From: Bacteroidota bacterium
GTDB taxonomy: Bacteria; Bacteroidota; Bacteroidia; JAHEXY01
NCBI GenBank assembly: GCA_023251875.1
Contig: JAHEXY010000006.1
Span: 248,001-312,000, forward strand
Direction: 5' to 3'
DNA length: 64,000 nucleotides
Shown here: piece by piece, positions 1 to 12,000 of the stretch
Position numbering within the stretch: position 1 is the stretch's first letter
Layout of the letters: every line of letters begins with the position of its first letter
Made by a program: the position numbers and the translations under genes
The notes under the pieces: model-generated
What the model saw: the letters and a program-made list of their open reading frames with translations, nothing else
What the model was told of the DNA's origin: nothing
Databases searched by the model: none

Positions 1-987
1 TGATAAACTTGCTTCGGCTAATCCGTATACCGGAAAAAGACACTCTTTCTTTAATCCATATTTTTTAGCTTCAGTTAGAAATTGTTCACATAATGAAACT
101 GAAATAGGTTCTGCACCATTTAATAATAAACGAATAGAAGAAAGATCTATTTCAGAGGATAATTTCCTTAAACCATGCTTAAGTGTATAACTTAATCCAA
201 AGTTTGGAGATGCTGTAACACTAATTTTATTTTCACTTATTTTTTGCAACCAAATAGCGGGTGATTTGATAAAATTTTCTGTAGGAATAATAAATTGATT
301 AATTCCTTTTACTAATGGCGTGATATGAAATCCAATTAAGCCCATATCATGAGACAAAGGCATCCAACTTAAAGTACTATCTAAATCACATAATTGAGAT
401 CTATTAATGCTATCTCTAATATTTGTAATTAAGTTTTGATGTGTTAATACAACCCCCTTTGCCTGAGAAGTAGAGCCTGAACTGTATTGTATAAAGGCGA
501 TATCATTAACTTCAGGCTTATGAAATAATTCATCCTCTACAAGTGAAGTTGTATTATCTGAAATATTATCTAAAAAAATAGATCTTTCTTTTATTTGTGA
601 TGGAATATTCTTTTGCTCAAATGCTAAAACTATATATGGATTATTTAACTGTTCCCATATTTTTGAAAGTTTTTCAGTAGAATTTTTATCATTCGTTCCG
701 GAAATGGGAACCGGAATAATACCACCTAAAATGCATGCCCAAAAAGAATAAAAAAATTCTCCCTGTTTATTGTTTGAGGAATTGATAATTAATTCATCTC
801 CTATTTTAATTCCATTGCTTTTAAAAAAAGATAAATATTGTATCGCTTTAGTATAAAGCTCTTGATAAGAAATAAATTGTTGTTGACTACTTGATCCAAC
901 AATAGTAATACCTTTCTCTTTATTTGTTGAAGAATAAAGAAAAAAATCAAATAAAGTGTTTAAACCTATGGGGGATGGTTTACACAT
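1..987 (-). CDS. Fatty acyl-AMP ligase / acyl-CoA synthetase (AMP-forming), 3' end cut by the window
   Basis: The first 329 codons of an adenylate-forming enzyme read from an ATG at 987 to base 1 without a stop, so the C-terminal part lies outside the window. Adenylate-forming enzymes activate a carboxylic acid with ATP to an acyl-AMP. The phosphate-binding motif is visible as YSSGSTSQAKGVVLTH near residue 165, followed by LSWMPLSHDMGLIGF and, near the cut, YGLAEASLS. The HDMGLIG pattern is typical of the fatty acyl-AMP ligase (FAAL) branch, which loads fatty acids onto carrier proteins in lipopeptide or polyketide pathways. That assignment is by family resemblance. The substrate and neighbouring genes are not visible. 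It is transcribed out of the window, divergently from the TPR gene at 1513. Confidence 0.85.
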   Translation of the reverse strand, partial: MCKPSPIGLNTLFDFFLYSSTNKEKGITIVGSSSQQQFISYQELYTKAIQYLSFFKSNGIKIGDELIINSSNNKQGEFFYSFWACILGGIIPVPISGTNDKNSTEKLSKIWEQLNNPYIVLAFEQKNIPSQIKERSIFLDNISDNTTSLVEDELFHKPEVNDIAFIQYSSGSTSQAKGVVLTHQNLITNIRDSINRSQLCDLDSTLSWMPLSHDMGLIGFHITPLVKGINQFIIPTENFIKSPAIWLQKISENKISVTASPNFGLSYTLKHGLRKLSSEIDLSSIRLLLNGAEPISVSLCEQFLTEAKKYGLKKECLFPVYGLAEASLS

Positions 988-1512
988 TGTTAGATTTCTA
1001 AATGATTAAATACTAAAGCAGAATATATAAAGAACTCCTTTATTAAACTGCATTTTGAGTAAACTTATCTTTTTCAGCCATTTAAAAACAATACAAAAAG
1101 AAAAGAATATCCAGTTATTTTTCAGCAATTTTACAATCAATTATACATTCTAATGCTTGATTGTCAAATTATTATCTACAACATAAAATCTAACAAATAA
1201 TTCTAAAATAGAGGGATGGTTCCCTTATTATCTCATCAATTCAATTAAGAAATAGAATTTAGTTTTTACGTTTTTAAAACATTTGATCAGCTATTCTTTT
1301 CTCAAATAATTTTCAATAAAAAAACTTTCCCGATTTAATTTCACTTACTTTCCATCCAATTCAAAACACTCATCTTCAAATACTTGAATATATTAAATTT
1401 ATTTTAGAGCCATTTGCACACATAATTTTAAATACAATTTAGAATTTTAAATTCTAGCTCTCACAGATAGTTTAGGTCTTGTAAAAACAAACCAACAAAC
1501 AAACCTAAAACT
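988..1512. other. Intergenic region, very AT-rich, no gene seen
   Basis: This 525-base gap separates two divergent genes and holds no ORF with coding character. The one notable structure is a 17-nt palindrome at 1440-1456, TAGAATTT-T-AAATTCTA, about 57 bases before the TPR gene start. It could be an operator, but at this base composition it may be chance. I found no convincing TTTG/TAnnTTTG promoter pair. Confidence 0.5.
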
Positions 1513-2319
1513 ATGAAAACAAAAAATCAATCATTTCAAAACAAAACAGAAAACATTACAACAGTTTCTTTTTTCTCTATTTTAACAATCACATTAATAT
1601 GTCTATTAGTTGCTTTTATTAGCATTTCCAAAGGTGCTGATAGAATTGATAGCACTGAGTATCATATTATAACAAAAGCAGAAGAGAATCAACAGGAAGG
1701 TAAATATAAATCGGCTTTGACTACATATAATCATTTAATTAGAAAAAATAATAATAACAAAGATGCATTATATCAAAGAGCTGAGTGTAAAAAACAATTG
1801 GGAAAATATCAATTAGCTATTAACGACTATGTAAAATATATAAAGATCACAGGAGATTCTTTAACAGGATTAAAACAGATAGCATTAACTATATTGAAAG
1901 CAGGCAATGATCCGTTTGAAGTAATAGAAGTTTGTGATATGGCTCTTGCAAAAAATAGGGATGATGCCGATGTAATTTATTATAAAGGAGTAGCGCAATA
2001 TGAGGCAGGAATGTATGAGGATGCAAAATATACACTTTTAAATGCTATTGACATGAAATCTGATCGAGTTGATGCTTATAAATACCTTGGATTAGTATAT
2101 GGAGCCATGAAACAATATAATAAAGCCATTGCTACTACAGAAAAAATTATTGCTATCAATAACAATGATGCCGGGGCATATTATAATTTGGGATTATTTT
2201 ATAATCACTTAAGTGATTATCATCATGCCTATATGAATATAAATAACGCAGTAGAATTAGGTTATAAAGTAGATCAAAAAATATATAAAAAACTTTATAG
2301 AAAACAGAAAAAACAATAA
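1513..2319 (+). CDS. Membrane-anchored TPR repeat protein
   Basis: A 268-residue protein with one hydrophobic segment at residues ~22-40 (SILTITLICLLVAFISIS), preceded by a polar basic N-terminus. This suggests a single-pass inner-membrane anchor or an uncleaved signal. The rest is tetratricopeptide repeats: successive ~34-residue units such as YQRAECKKQLGKYQLAINDY, YYKGVAQYEAGMYEDAKYTL and YKYLGLVYGAMKQYNKAIAT. TPR solenoids mediate protein-protein contacts, and no catalytic domain is present. The ATG is preceded by an A-rich stretch, as is usual in Bacteroidota, rather than a Shine-Dalgarno sequence. It is a single-gene unit ending in a strong hairpin. The specific partner is unknown. Confidence 0.8.
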   Translation: MKTKNQSFQNKTENITTVSFFSILTITLICLLVAFISISKGADRIDSTEYHIITKAEENQQEGKYKSALTTYNHLIRKNNNNKDALYQRAECKKQLGKYQLAINDYVKYIKITGDSLTGLKQIALTILKAGNDPFEVIEVCDMALAKNRDDADVIYYKGVAQYEAGMYEDAKYTLLNAIDMKSDRVDAYKYLGLVYGAMKQYNKAIATTEKIIAINNNDAGAYYNLGLFYNHLSDYHHAYMNINNAVELGYKVDQKIYKKLYRKQKKQ

Positions 2320-2350
2320 AATATTATCTTATTAATGATCTAAAAAAGCA

Positions 2351-2384
2351 AAATCCATCTTTCAAATTGAAGATGGATTTTTTT
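2351..2384. terminator. Bidirectional rho-independent terminator
   Basis: An 11-bp perfect stem, AAATCCATCTT (2351-2361) with AAGATGGATTT (2370-2380), has an 8-nt loop and continues into a T-run. A-rich sequence on the left gives a T-run on the other strand. It lies between convergent genes (TPR protein and the minus-strand surface protein), so it can serve both. Confidence 0.8.
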
Positions 2385-2432
2385 ACATAAGCAAGTAACA
2401 TCTATCATAGACCAGCCATAAAGCTCAAATAT

Positions 2433-5400
2433 TTACCTACGTACAACTAAACGTTTTTGATAAATTTTATTATCTTCTCTTAACATGATGAAGTAAATTC
2501 CACTATCAAATTGACTCATATCAAACTTAAATGTATGCTTTCCATTTTCAATTGTACCTGCATAAATTTTTTGTGTCATTTTTCCACTTAAATCATAAAT
2601 ATTTATTTCTACATCACTTTCTGTATTTTCAATAGTAACATCAATATTGGCAATATCAGCAGCCGGATTTGGGTACAGCCATAAAATTTCATCTTCATTA
2701 GTTTCTATTTCACTAATATTGTCTAAATCGGTTTTTGCAGCAGGCATCTCATCAGCGCCTATATCCGGAGTTGTTATACTTCTTGATTCACCATCTATAT
2801 CTGTAGTTACATCAGAAAGCGGAGTTCCCACATTATTTAATGCAGAGGCCGAAATTTTAAGATTTGTTGTAGATACAAAATTTGGATTAGTTGAAAGTGA
2901 GTTGGCATCTAAAGACGAAGCTGATTGCCATGCCGCTAAATCAGTTCTGTTTGTACTTGACCAATAAGCTAAATTAGTTCCGGTTTTATAAAGATCGTTA
3001 TAATTGCAAGATGACGATGTATTTGATGTGCTTGAAGCATATATTACATAGCCTCCTCCTGTATTTGCAAAAATATTATTTTTGATTTGAAGATTATTCA
3101 AGCTGCCTGAAAAATACAAGGCGGCTGAATTGCTGGTAGTGGCAGTTCCTGTAATATTTACACTATTGTGATAAATTTTAAGATATGAATTGCTACTTAA
3201 ATATATTCCACGGCTGGTTGATCCGCCAACTTGAATAAAATTATTTGCTATAAGCGCATTTGCAGTTGAAGATCCGGCAATGTTGCTTAAATAGATGCCA
3301 TAACCATATCCTCCTGTTATTTTATTTTTTTCTATTCGAATGCTATTGCTTCCACTGCATGTACTATTAGGCACATAAATACCGTAAAAAGAAGTATAAG
3401 CATAACCTGTAATGTTATTTTGAGAAATGGTAGCAGAACTCAAATAGCCCATATAAATTGCTCTGGATTTTACACTTGAAATTGTATTGCCTGTAACAGT
3501 TATATTGGGAGCTAAATCAGAACTGCTTGTGCCTTTTCCAAAATAGTAAATCCCATAAGATCCTGTTTGAATGGTATTATTTGTTATTGAATTATTCTGA
3601 TTTAAAATTCCGGAACCACAATATACAAGAGCTAAATTAGTAGATGTACTTGAACTGGAGCCCCCATAAATGACACAGTTGTCAATTGAATTATTATCTG
3701 CATTATTGGTAAACTCTAACACCCTCGAATAAGAAGTACTGCTATTTTGCAGTTTTACATTTTTTATACTTACATAATCAGCTCCATTTAATTGAATAAT
3801 ATAATTATTAGTGCTAGAACCGGAAGCACTTATTGTAACGTCAGTATTATTACCGGAAGTGGATTGAATTGTTAATGTATTAGCAGAAGAAGATCCGCTA
3901 ATTTGTGAAACACTAACTTGATCAGTATAAGATCCAGAATTGATATTCAAAGTTACAGCACCAACCATTCCTCCATTTTGCAGAGCTGTATTAGCACTGC
4001 TTAGGCTTGTAAAATTGGCGCCTGATGGTCCTATAGTATATGTTCCGCTGTATGCAGCATACAAAGGGCTTGAAGTAATTTGATTGTTACTGCCTTTTGC
4101 ATCTGTATGTCCGTTTGGAGAACTTACTGTTGCAACAATTGTATATGATGTTCCTATAGAAAACGAATAATTGCCTAATGTAGCTGTAATGCTTGCTCCT
4201 GAAGCTAATGAACCATTCCATGAGGCATTGGTTTGTGCAACACCATTTACCGACCATACAATGCTTGCACTAGAAATGGTATTTACGCCATTGTTAAACA
4301 AAGTAACTTTCACACTTTGAGAACCTGTAGCAAATGGTTTAGTAGGGCTTGTAAAAGAAATAAGAGCTGCATCATCTGTTAATACCTGGTATTCATCAGC
4401 ACCTATATCGGGCGTGCTTGCGCTTCTGCTTACTCCATCAATATCGGTAGTAACTTCTGCAAGAGGAGTTCCTGCATCGCACAATGTTGATGATGCCGTA
4501 TGCAAATCAGTAGTTGATGTAAATGAAGGATCAACTGCATAAGAATTTGCATCAAACCCTGTTGTTGATTGCCAATTAGAAAAAGAACTTACACTTGTTG
4601 TTCCCCAAAGTGCGAATGATGATCCGCTTGTATAAAAATCATTATAATTAAATTGTACACTAGTGGGCACGGTAGAGGCATCTACTAATTCACCACCTGC
4701 TGCATTTACAAAAATATTATTGTAGAAATACAAGTTATTATTAGACCCGGCAGTTGAATTAAAATACAGTGCAGCCCTATTAGTGGATGTAGAATAGATT
4801 TGTGAAATATTGATACTATTGTAATATGCTTTTAAATAAGTTTGCCCTTTTAAATAGATACCATAAGCATTAAAAGCAGTTGAAGATCCCAATTGGATAA
4901 AATTATTAGTAATTAATGCATAGGCAGAAGAGCTTGAAGAATTTGTTACCATGTATATTCCATATCCCCAAATACCTGAAATTTTATTTTTCTCTATTGT
5001 AATAGAATTAGAGCATGTAGAGAGTTCAATAGCTGCATAACTATTGTTATCACTATTACTTCCTACAATGGTATTTTGAGAAATAAGAGGAGCAGACATG
5101 TATACCAACGCAATTGCGCCATTGCTTTGTCCTGTAAAAGTATTATTTGAAATAACCAAGCCATTAGCCACAGAAGAAGTTTTGCCCCAATAATAAAACC
5201 CATAACTCCCATTCTGAAATAAATTATTGGTAAACTGATTGTAATGATTATTATAGCTTCCACTTGTATAAATAATAGCCCCATCTAATGAACCTGATGT
5301 ACCGGTTAAAATATTATGATCTAACAAATTATTATCTGCTCCATTTGTAAAAACAATTACGTAGGGATAACTGGCAGTACCTGTTATCTGAATGCTTAGA

Positions 5401-5789
5401 TATTTAAACTTAATATAATCTGCTCCATTCAATTTTATTACATAATCGTAGGTAACAGATGCTGAATACGTAATTATTACATCAGTGTTAACTCCCGTTT
5501 CTGATTGAAATGTAATTGTATTCGTTGATGATGCGCCACTAATGGCGTTAATACTAATTTGCTCATTATAAGTACCGCTTCTAATATTAAATATTACCGC
5601 ACCCGAAACTCCGTTACTATTGATAGCGCTAACGGCTGCACCAATGCTTGAATAAGAAGGAGAACTACCCCCAATAGTATATGTGCCACTTAGGCCGGTA
5701 GCATAAGTATTCAAGTATAAAAAGAAAAAGATTACAGGCAGAATTAAATCTGAAATAATTTTTGATACTGAGCTGTTAAGGGTTTTCAT
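2433..5789 (-). CDS. Secreted beta-helix repeat protein with T9SS type A sorting domain
   Basis: The frame is open from 5894, but the ATG at 5789 is the likely start because it gives a standard signal peptide (MKTLNSSVSKIISDL followed by a hydrophobic core). The product is then 1118 residues. It holds two copies of a ~430-residue right-handed parallel beta-helix module, roughly residues 33-465 and 583-1015. Each begins with GTYTIG and ends with a TDIDG...TPDIGADE signature, with an Ig-like linker between them. Repeated short turns such as NNNF and YYNSIN mark the helix rungs. The last ~85 residues (LYPNPAADIANIDV ... KRLVVRR) form a T9SS type A sorting domain, so the protein is exported across the outer membrane. 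Its modules match those of the giant gene upstream, implying duplication. Function is probably adhesion or glycan contact; no catalytic residues are evident. Confidence 0.85.
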   Translation of the reverse strand: MKTLNSSVSKIISDLILPVIFFFLYLNTYATGLSGTYTIGGSSPSYSSIGAAVSAINSNGVSGAVIFNIRSGTYNEQISINAISGASSTNTITFQSETGVNTDVIITYSASVTYDYVIKLNGADYIKFKYLSIQITGTASYPYVIVFTNGADNNLLDHNILTGTSGSLDGAIIYTSGSYNNHYNQFTNNLFQNGSYGFYYWGKTSSVANGLVISNNTFTGQSNGAIALVYMSAPLISQNTIVGSNSDNNSYAAIELSTCSNSITIEKNKISGIWGYGIYMVTNSSSSSAYALITNNFIQLGSSTAFNAYGIYLKGQTYLKAYYNSINISQIYSTSTNRAALYFNSTAGSNNNLYFYNNIFVNAAGGELVDASTVPTSVQFNYNDFYTSGSSFALWGTTSVSSFSNWQSTTGFDANSYAVDPSFTSTTDLHTASSTLCDAGTPLAEVTTDIDGVSRSASTPDIGADEYQVLTDDAALISFTSPTKPFATGSQSVKVTLFNNGVNTISSASIVWSVNGVAQTNASWNGSLASGASITATLGNYSFSIGTSYTIVATVSSPNGHTDAKGSNNQITSSPLYAAYSGTYTIGPSGANFTSLSSANTALQNGGMVGAVTLNINSGSYTDQVSVSQISGSSSANTLTIQSTSGNNTDVTISASGSSTNNYIIQLNGADYVSIKNVKLQNSSTSYSRVLEFTNNADNNSIDNCVIYGGSSSSTSTNLALVYCGSGILNQNNSITNNTIQTGSYGIYYFGKGTSSSDLAPNITVTGNTISSVKSRAIYMGYLSSATISQNNITGYAYTSFYGIYVPNSTCSGSNSIRIEKNKITGGYGYGIYLSNIAGSSTANALIANNFIQVGGSTSRGIYLSSNSYLKIYHNSVNITGTATTSNSAALYFSGSLNNLQIKNNIFANTGGGYVIYASSTSNTSSSCNYNDLYKTGTNLAYWSSTNRTDLAAWQSASSLDANSLSTNPNFVSTTNLKISASALNNVGTPLSDVTTDIDGESRSITTPDIGADEMPAAKTDLDNISEIETNEDEILWLYPNPAADIANIDVTIENTESDVEINIYDLSGKMTQKIYAGTIENGKHTFKFDMSQFDSGIYFIMLREDNKIYQKRLVVRR

Positions 5790-5949
5790 GGATAAAAATT
5801 TAGTTGGTTTGGTATCTAATACCGATAATGTATACGCGATACACCGAGAAATCAAGCAAACTTTTGGCACATTTTTACTAGTCAGAAATGGCAATTACAA
5901 AGGGTTATATTGAAAAACATTTGAAAACAAGCAACATACGTTTTTCTTT

Positions 5950-5993
5950 AAGCCCTCACCCTGCCCTCTCCCAAAGGGAGAGGAGAGCTTGGA
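5950..5993. repeat. Dispersed hairpin repeat, copy 1
   Basis: The core is CCTCTCCC-AAA-GGGAGAGG (5965-5983), preceded by GCCCTCACCCTG and followed by AGAGCTT. The same arrangement recurs at 43498, 44524 and 58694, and in an interrupted form at 51347. It lies between the two beta-helix surface-protein genes. Confidence 0.75.
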
Positions 5994-6015
5994 ATTTTTC
6001 AAAATATAAACTCTA

Positions 6016-9000
6016 TTAGTTTTTAACTACCACTAATTGTTTTTGATAAACTTCATTATCAATGCTGATTTTAATAAAATAAATTCCGCTAGTAAATTTA
6101 TTTGTATCCCATTGATAAGAATGTTTACCTGAATTTAATTTTCCTTTGTATAAGGTTTCAACAATTTGTCCGTTTACATTGATCACATTTACTTCAACAT
6201 CGCTTTCTTGATTTACAACATTAACATCAATATTAGCGATATTAATTACAGGATTTGGATACAACCATAAAACCTCATCTCCTTCAACATCTCCAATTTC
6301 ATTGATGTTTAATGTTTTTGTAGAACTTACGGTTACAGATTGTGTTTTTGTGCCACTACCACAAGTATTGGTTGCTGTAAGTACCACACTATAGGTTCCT
6401 CCTGCACTATAAGTATGTGAAGGAGAAGTTGCAGTACTTGTTGTTGCATCACCAAAGTTCCAACTATAAGAAGTTGCGCCTGTTGAAGTGTTGGTAAACA
6501 CCGCCTTTTTAGCAGATGGAGTAGTGTAAGTATAATTGGCTGTAGGTTTAGATAATTTAGTCATGGTTTTGCTTGCACTTGCCGTACAACCGCTGGCATT
6601 TGTTACGGTTACTGTATAAGTACCGCTTGCGGTAATACTAATAGATGATGCAGCACTTCCTGTTGACCAGAGATAGCTTGATGCTGAACTTGCAGTTAAA
6701 GTAGCAGAGGTGCAAAAGTTAGTACTTGAGCCTGTACTTGAAGTAATGCTTGCGCTTGGTAATGCATTTATTGTAAATGAGGCATTTGATACATCATACA
6801 TATTGGCATTAGATGCATTAGCAACTTTAACCCAATAGCTGCCCGATGTACTTGGCAATGACCAATTATAAGAACTACCTGTAACATTTGATGCAATGCT
6901 TGTATAAGAAGTTCCATTTGTTGAATAATACAAATTAAAGCTACTTACATTGCTTGAACTCCATGTAATGGTTCTAGAACCGGAAGCACAAGAAGATTCT
7001 CCTCCATTGGGAGAAGTAAGGCTTATGCTACCAATTGAAGTAGTAACATCGGCAACAGATTTTGTTTCTTGATTTCCTACGCTATCAATTGCTACAACAT
7101 AAAAAGATAAGCTTACATCCGATGAACTGCCAGTATAATCTACCGAGGCAGCTGAAGTGTTTTCAGTATACAGTTCATAAGCAGCTCCGTTTCTAGAAAA
7201 ATACACATCATAATCATAGATACCACAACCTTTGCCTGCATCATCAGCACCACTCCAATTTAAAGTAAAGGCAGGAGAAGTATAAGATGCCGCTAAAGCT
7301 GTCATGCTTGTTACAGGAGCATGAGCATCTACAATATTATAAATTGTTGCTGTTCTAATAGGTTCATTTATATCAAAAGTATTATCAGCATAAGCAAAAA
7401 TAGTATCACCGGTATTGCAAGTAGAGGCTGGTTTGATTGAATATATTACAAAACCTTGTCCTGCGTTTGTTGAATCATTAGGAATTAAAATTCCTTTGTT
7501 TGGATCAATTGGCGTTTTTCCCGTATTAGGGTCAATAGCATTGAATATCCAGAAAATACTATTATTTACAATATCTAAACCTGCTGTTACTTCTACATCT
7601 ACACCCAAAGTATCAACTAAATCAAGAGTAGTAGAATAAGTAATGCTATTTTCAGGCACATCAAAAGACATGTTTGCAAAGCCATATTTACCCAGCCTAA
7701 AACTATAAGGATCAACATGAGCATCTAATTGTTGTTCAATTTTAATATATTGAGCAGGAGCTGTAGCATCTGAATCGTTTTCTGTATAAATAGTGTAAGA
7801 AAGATTGTCATTTACAGAAACCCAGTGTTTTTCTCCTATCCCTGCAGGGCCAATAATTTCGTTGGGTTCCCAAGGCTTCCACCATGGAGCTTTATGATTA
7901 TCTCCTCCGGTAGGTGCCGGATCATGAGGCGGATGAGGAGAAGGATCATTTTCAGGATTACAAACAGGTTTAGCATCTGCATTTTGCAAGTTTTCATCTA
8001 CTTCTGCTGCATCTAAAAGAGCATTTAACATATCTAAGATTTCATTTATAACAGCAATTTGTTCTAAAGTAACACTTGTTCCCGGAACCTCAACTTCATC
8101 CACATCTACGTCAAAAACATATTCCAATGTATTTTCATCAACTTCTTGGGCAGTTCCAATATTATCACCGTTAGTAATAATATTCATAAACTCTTCATAG
8201 CTTTCCGCATCTTCTAACTCTGCAGTTAATTCAGACAATTCCATTATCAAATCTCCTCCCTCGCCTAATCCAAGTTTTTCTATGTATTCAAGAATGTCTG
8301 CCATTTTCTGATTATAATCGCTAATGGCTCTTGCTGTAATTTCTGCCAATTTTTGCCCTTCATCTACATAACAATCATCCGTAGTATTTGTACCTAAAGC
8401 TTTTGAACTCAAGTTTTGTTTTGAAGTAATTGATGAATTAGAATTAGTAATGATGCTGGAATAATTCATAGATAATAAATCATCACCCGATAAAGCTCCT
8501 CTTAGGTATAATAAATCAAAATATATTTCTCTAAATTTAGTTTGATCACTTACCCTATTAACAATAGCACTTCCAAAGCTTTTAGTAGAAGCAGATACAT
8601 CACTAAGAATTTTTTCTCTTACAGAATCAGCGCTGGCTAAATGATTATTAATGTATGTTTGCCTGTCAAATGTTGTATAAGCAAAAACAAAATTGAAACT
8701 GTCAGCATCGGAAATAAAATTTGTTAAGGTAAAATCAAGTTTCACTTCTTTATTGGGTTGCATATCTACAAAATGAATGGGAATATATTTCCTTTGGCCT
8801 ATATAAATCCAGCATACAGGGTCTTTAGTTACGGGATCTATATAGCGAGAATTATATACTACATCATTTACTTTTGCTTGAGAAACCTGAATGGTTGAAT
8901 CAAACATGAAATACCCCATAAAATAAGGAATATCAACATTTGAAACATTTGAAATTTTATACGTATAAAAAGCTGAGTGGCCTTTCCAAATATTTTCGGG

Positions 9001-12000
9001 AGCATATTTTACATATTTAATATTAAAATCTTTAGCCGGTTCAACTGTCAATCCATTACTAAGTGATACAGTAGAATTATCTGTATTTACAGCTACTATA
9101 TCATACGCTCCCACAGCTACATTTGTTAATGACCATCTAATAGTAAATTCCATGCTGCTTACCTCTTTTCTTATTTCTGCCATAGCAACAGTAGCGCTTC
9201 CGCTTTTTAAATAAACTTGCATACCTGTTCTAAAACCTGCACCTTTTAAATTACAAGTAACCACACCCTGACCTACAGTGCTTGGATCGATATTTAAAAT
9301 TTGGAATGAAAGTTCTTGAGCTAATACTGAAATTGTTTGTGTAGATGAAAACATCGATAATGTTTTGATCATGATATAATAGGTTCCGGATTGTGTTGAT
9401 GGCACTAAAACTTCCGGATTAATTCCATCTTCTTCCTGCATAAAATCATAATCTGTTTCTGAAGGTATCCTATTGTAAGCTACATACATTTCGTTATAAC
9501 CTTCGCTTTGATTACTTGCTACTTTTAATTGTAAGTCTTTATTGGCACTAACATCTACTTTATAATAAATATTATTATCAACTTGTAAATTACTTGAACT
9601 TGCGGTACCTAACATTAATGCATTTACACTTACCGTAGAAGTAGAACTGCTTGCTAATGTATTATTAGAAGTGCTGGTCTCACTAATGCTGTTTAATGCA
9701 TTTGTATTTAAAATTCCATAATAGCTACCCGGTATTACATCGGTTACTTGTCCGCTTAAAGAATAAGTTGCAGAGTTTCCCGCAGCTAAAGAAATGGTTT
9801 GATCATAATAGTTAATCATTTTATCTATACTTCCATCCAATGCATTATCAGAAGACAAGTATGCAATGTCTCTTAAATCACCCACCACAGTGCTTGATCC
9901 ATTATTTTTAATGGTGTACGAAACACTTGCTGAATTACCTAAAATAATGGATGAGGGCATTGTAATTGCAGTTACAATTAAATCTGAAGGATTGGTAACA
10001 AGAATATTTCTTAAACTTGCATTGAGATTATTACTTTCGTTTGAGCTCTCATATAAATCGTCATTGCAATCGGCCATTACAATAATGTAATAATTACCTG
10101 AATAGTATGATGGAATAGTAACATCCATGCTACTTGAATAAGATGCATTTGTACTTAATGTTGTACTCGCTTTTTTCTGAGTCAATTTTTTATATTCATC
10201 AGATAAATCAGGAGTGTTGCTAATGTATATTCCGGTATACCAATTACCGGTTTCTGTAGTTCCGGTACCTTGATTTTTTATTGTATAGGAAATAGAAATT
10301 TTTTCTCCTGCGTAAAATGAAGAGGGAACTGTTGCATTACTCACAATTAAATCAGAAGGGGTGATTCCGCTAACACCAATTGCTTGTGATAAATAATTAT
10401 TAGAAGTTGCTGTTTCATTATCAACGGTATGGCTAGCATCAGTTACTAAAATTAAATAATAGTTTCCTGAAACATTATTAGGAATACTAATACTTACAGA
10501 TGATTGACTATATGAAGCACCTGCATCTAACACACCATTTTTGTATGTTGTTTTTAATTTAGTATCATTAGCATCGTAAACATTATCATTTGATAGATAA
10601 ACATAATCAGCCCATAAATCTTCATAGGTTTTTCCACTTCCAATATTTTGTATCGTCCATGAAGCACTTATAGAATTTCCTGCAGTAACAGATGAAGGTG
10701 CTGTAAAGCTGCTAATATTTAAATCTGCATACTTCCATGTCATGCTTACAGATTTTGAAATTGTATTATTAGATTCTCCATTGTATTCATAAACTGCATC
10801 GTCATAATCCGTACTAATAATGATGTAATACGTTCCAATAGCAACATCATCATCAAATGTAATGGTAGTGCTTAATGATGCTGTTTGGTTTGCAGCTAAA
10901 GTTGATGCTTTAACGGTATCTAACAATTCATCTTTTGAATCTAAAATATTATCTGTTGAAAGATAAATTGCATTTATATATGATGCGGCAGTAGCACTTC
11001 CTTGATTTTTTACGCTCCATGAAATGGATGTTGAATAAGCAGCATACATAGTAGCATCTGTTGTTGCTGTTGGAATGGTTAAATCTGGAGATGCTGACAA
11101 AGACACTACTACTGCACTTGTACTTTTTAAAGTATTATCATTATCACTATTGTATTCATAAACCATATTATCAGCATCAGCAACAACATATACGTAATAA
11201 TTTCCACTTATTCCGTTCGGTAAAGTATAGGATTCTGTTTCAGTATATGAAGTTCCTACACTAAGAGAAGTGCCACTTGTTTTATAATAAGTACCAAGTA
11301 ATGTAGCCGTGTTAGCATCAAATGTAGATGAAGTAGAAATATAAATTTTATCATTCCATAAAGATTCATAAGGGGCATTAGAGCCATTATTTTTTACCGT
11401 CCAACTTACGGATAAATCTTGGCCTGAATTGCCTGTTGATGGAACTGTAATTGCAGTTGGCACAAGATTAGCAGGAGGTGTTAAAGTAATACTTATAGAT
11501 GAACTTGAAGTGGTATTAGAATACGTATTTGCATATTCGTTTACGCTTGCATCTGCATTAGCAGTTACATACACATAATAAGTTCCATAAATGGCATTAG
11601 GGATGGTTATATTTTGAGTATTGGAATAAGATGCATTTACAGCTAAACTAACAGATGAATTAGAATAAGAACCCAAATAAGTTGCTGTGCTGGCATCAAA
11701 GGTTGAAGACGAACTAATATAAATATAATCTTTCCACGAACCACTTGTAATACTTGCAGCGCCTTTATTTTGTACCGTATAGGTAAGAGAAACTGTAGTT
11801 CCGCTATAAGCGGAACTAGGCACTGCAACTGAACTTACTTGTAAATCAGGAGCATTAGGATTAGTCAGTGAAATTGTTGCATATTTATAATTATTATCCT
11901 CGTATAATTCGTCAATATGATTACCTGTTCCACCTACATGAGAATATCGGGCACAACCATCATAACAAGATCCAAGACAATACGCATCATACATATCAGA

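Noticed and set aside
5790-5894. Upstream extension of the 1118-residue protein (frame open from 5894)
   Set aside because: The extra 35 residues would place a polar Cys-rich segment before a complete signal peptide that starts at the internal ATG (5789).
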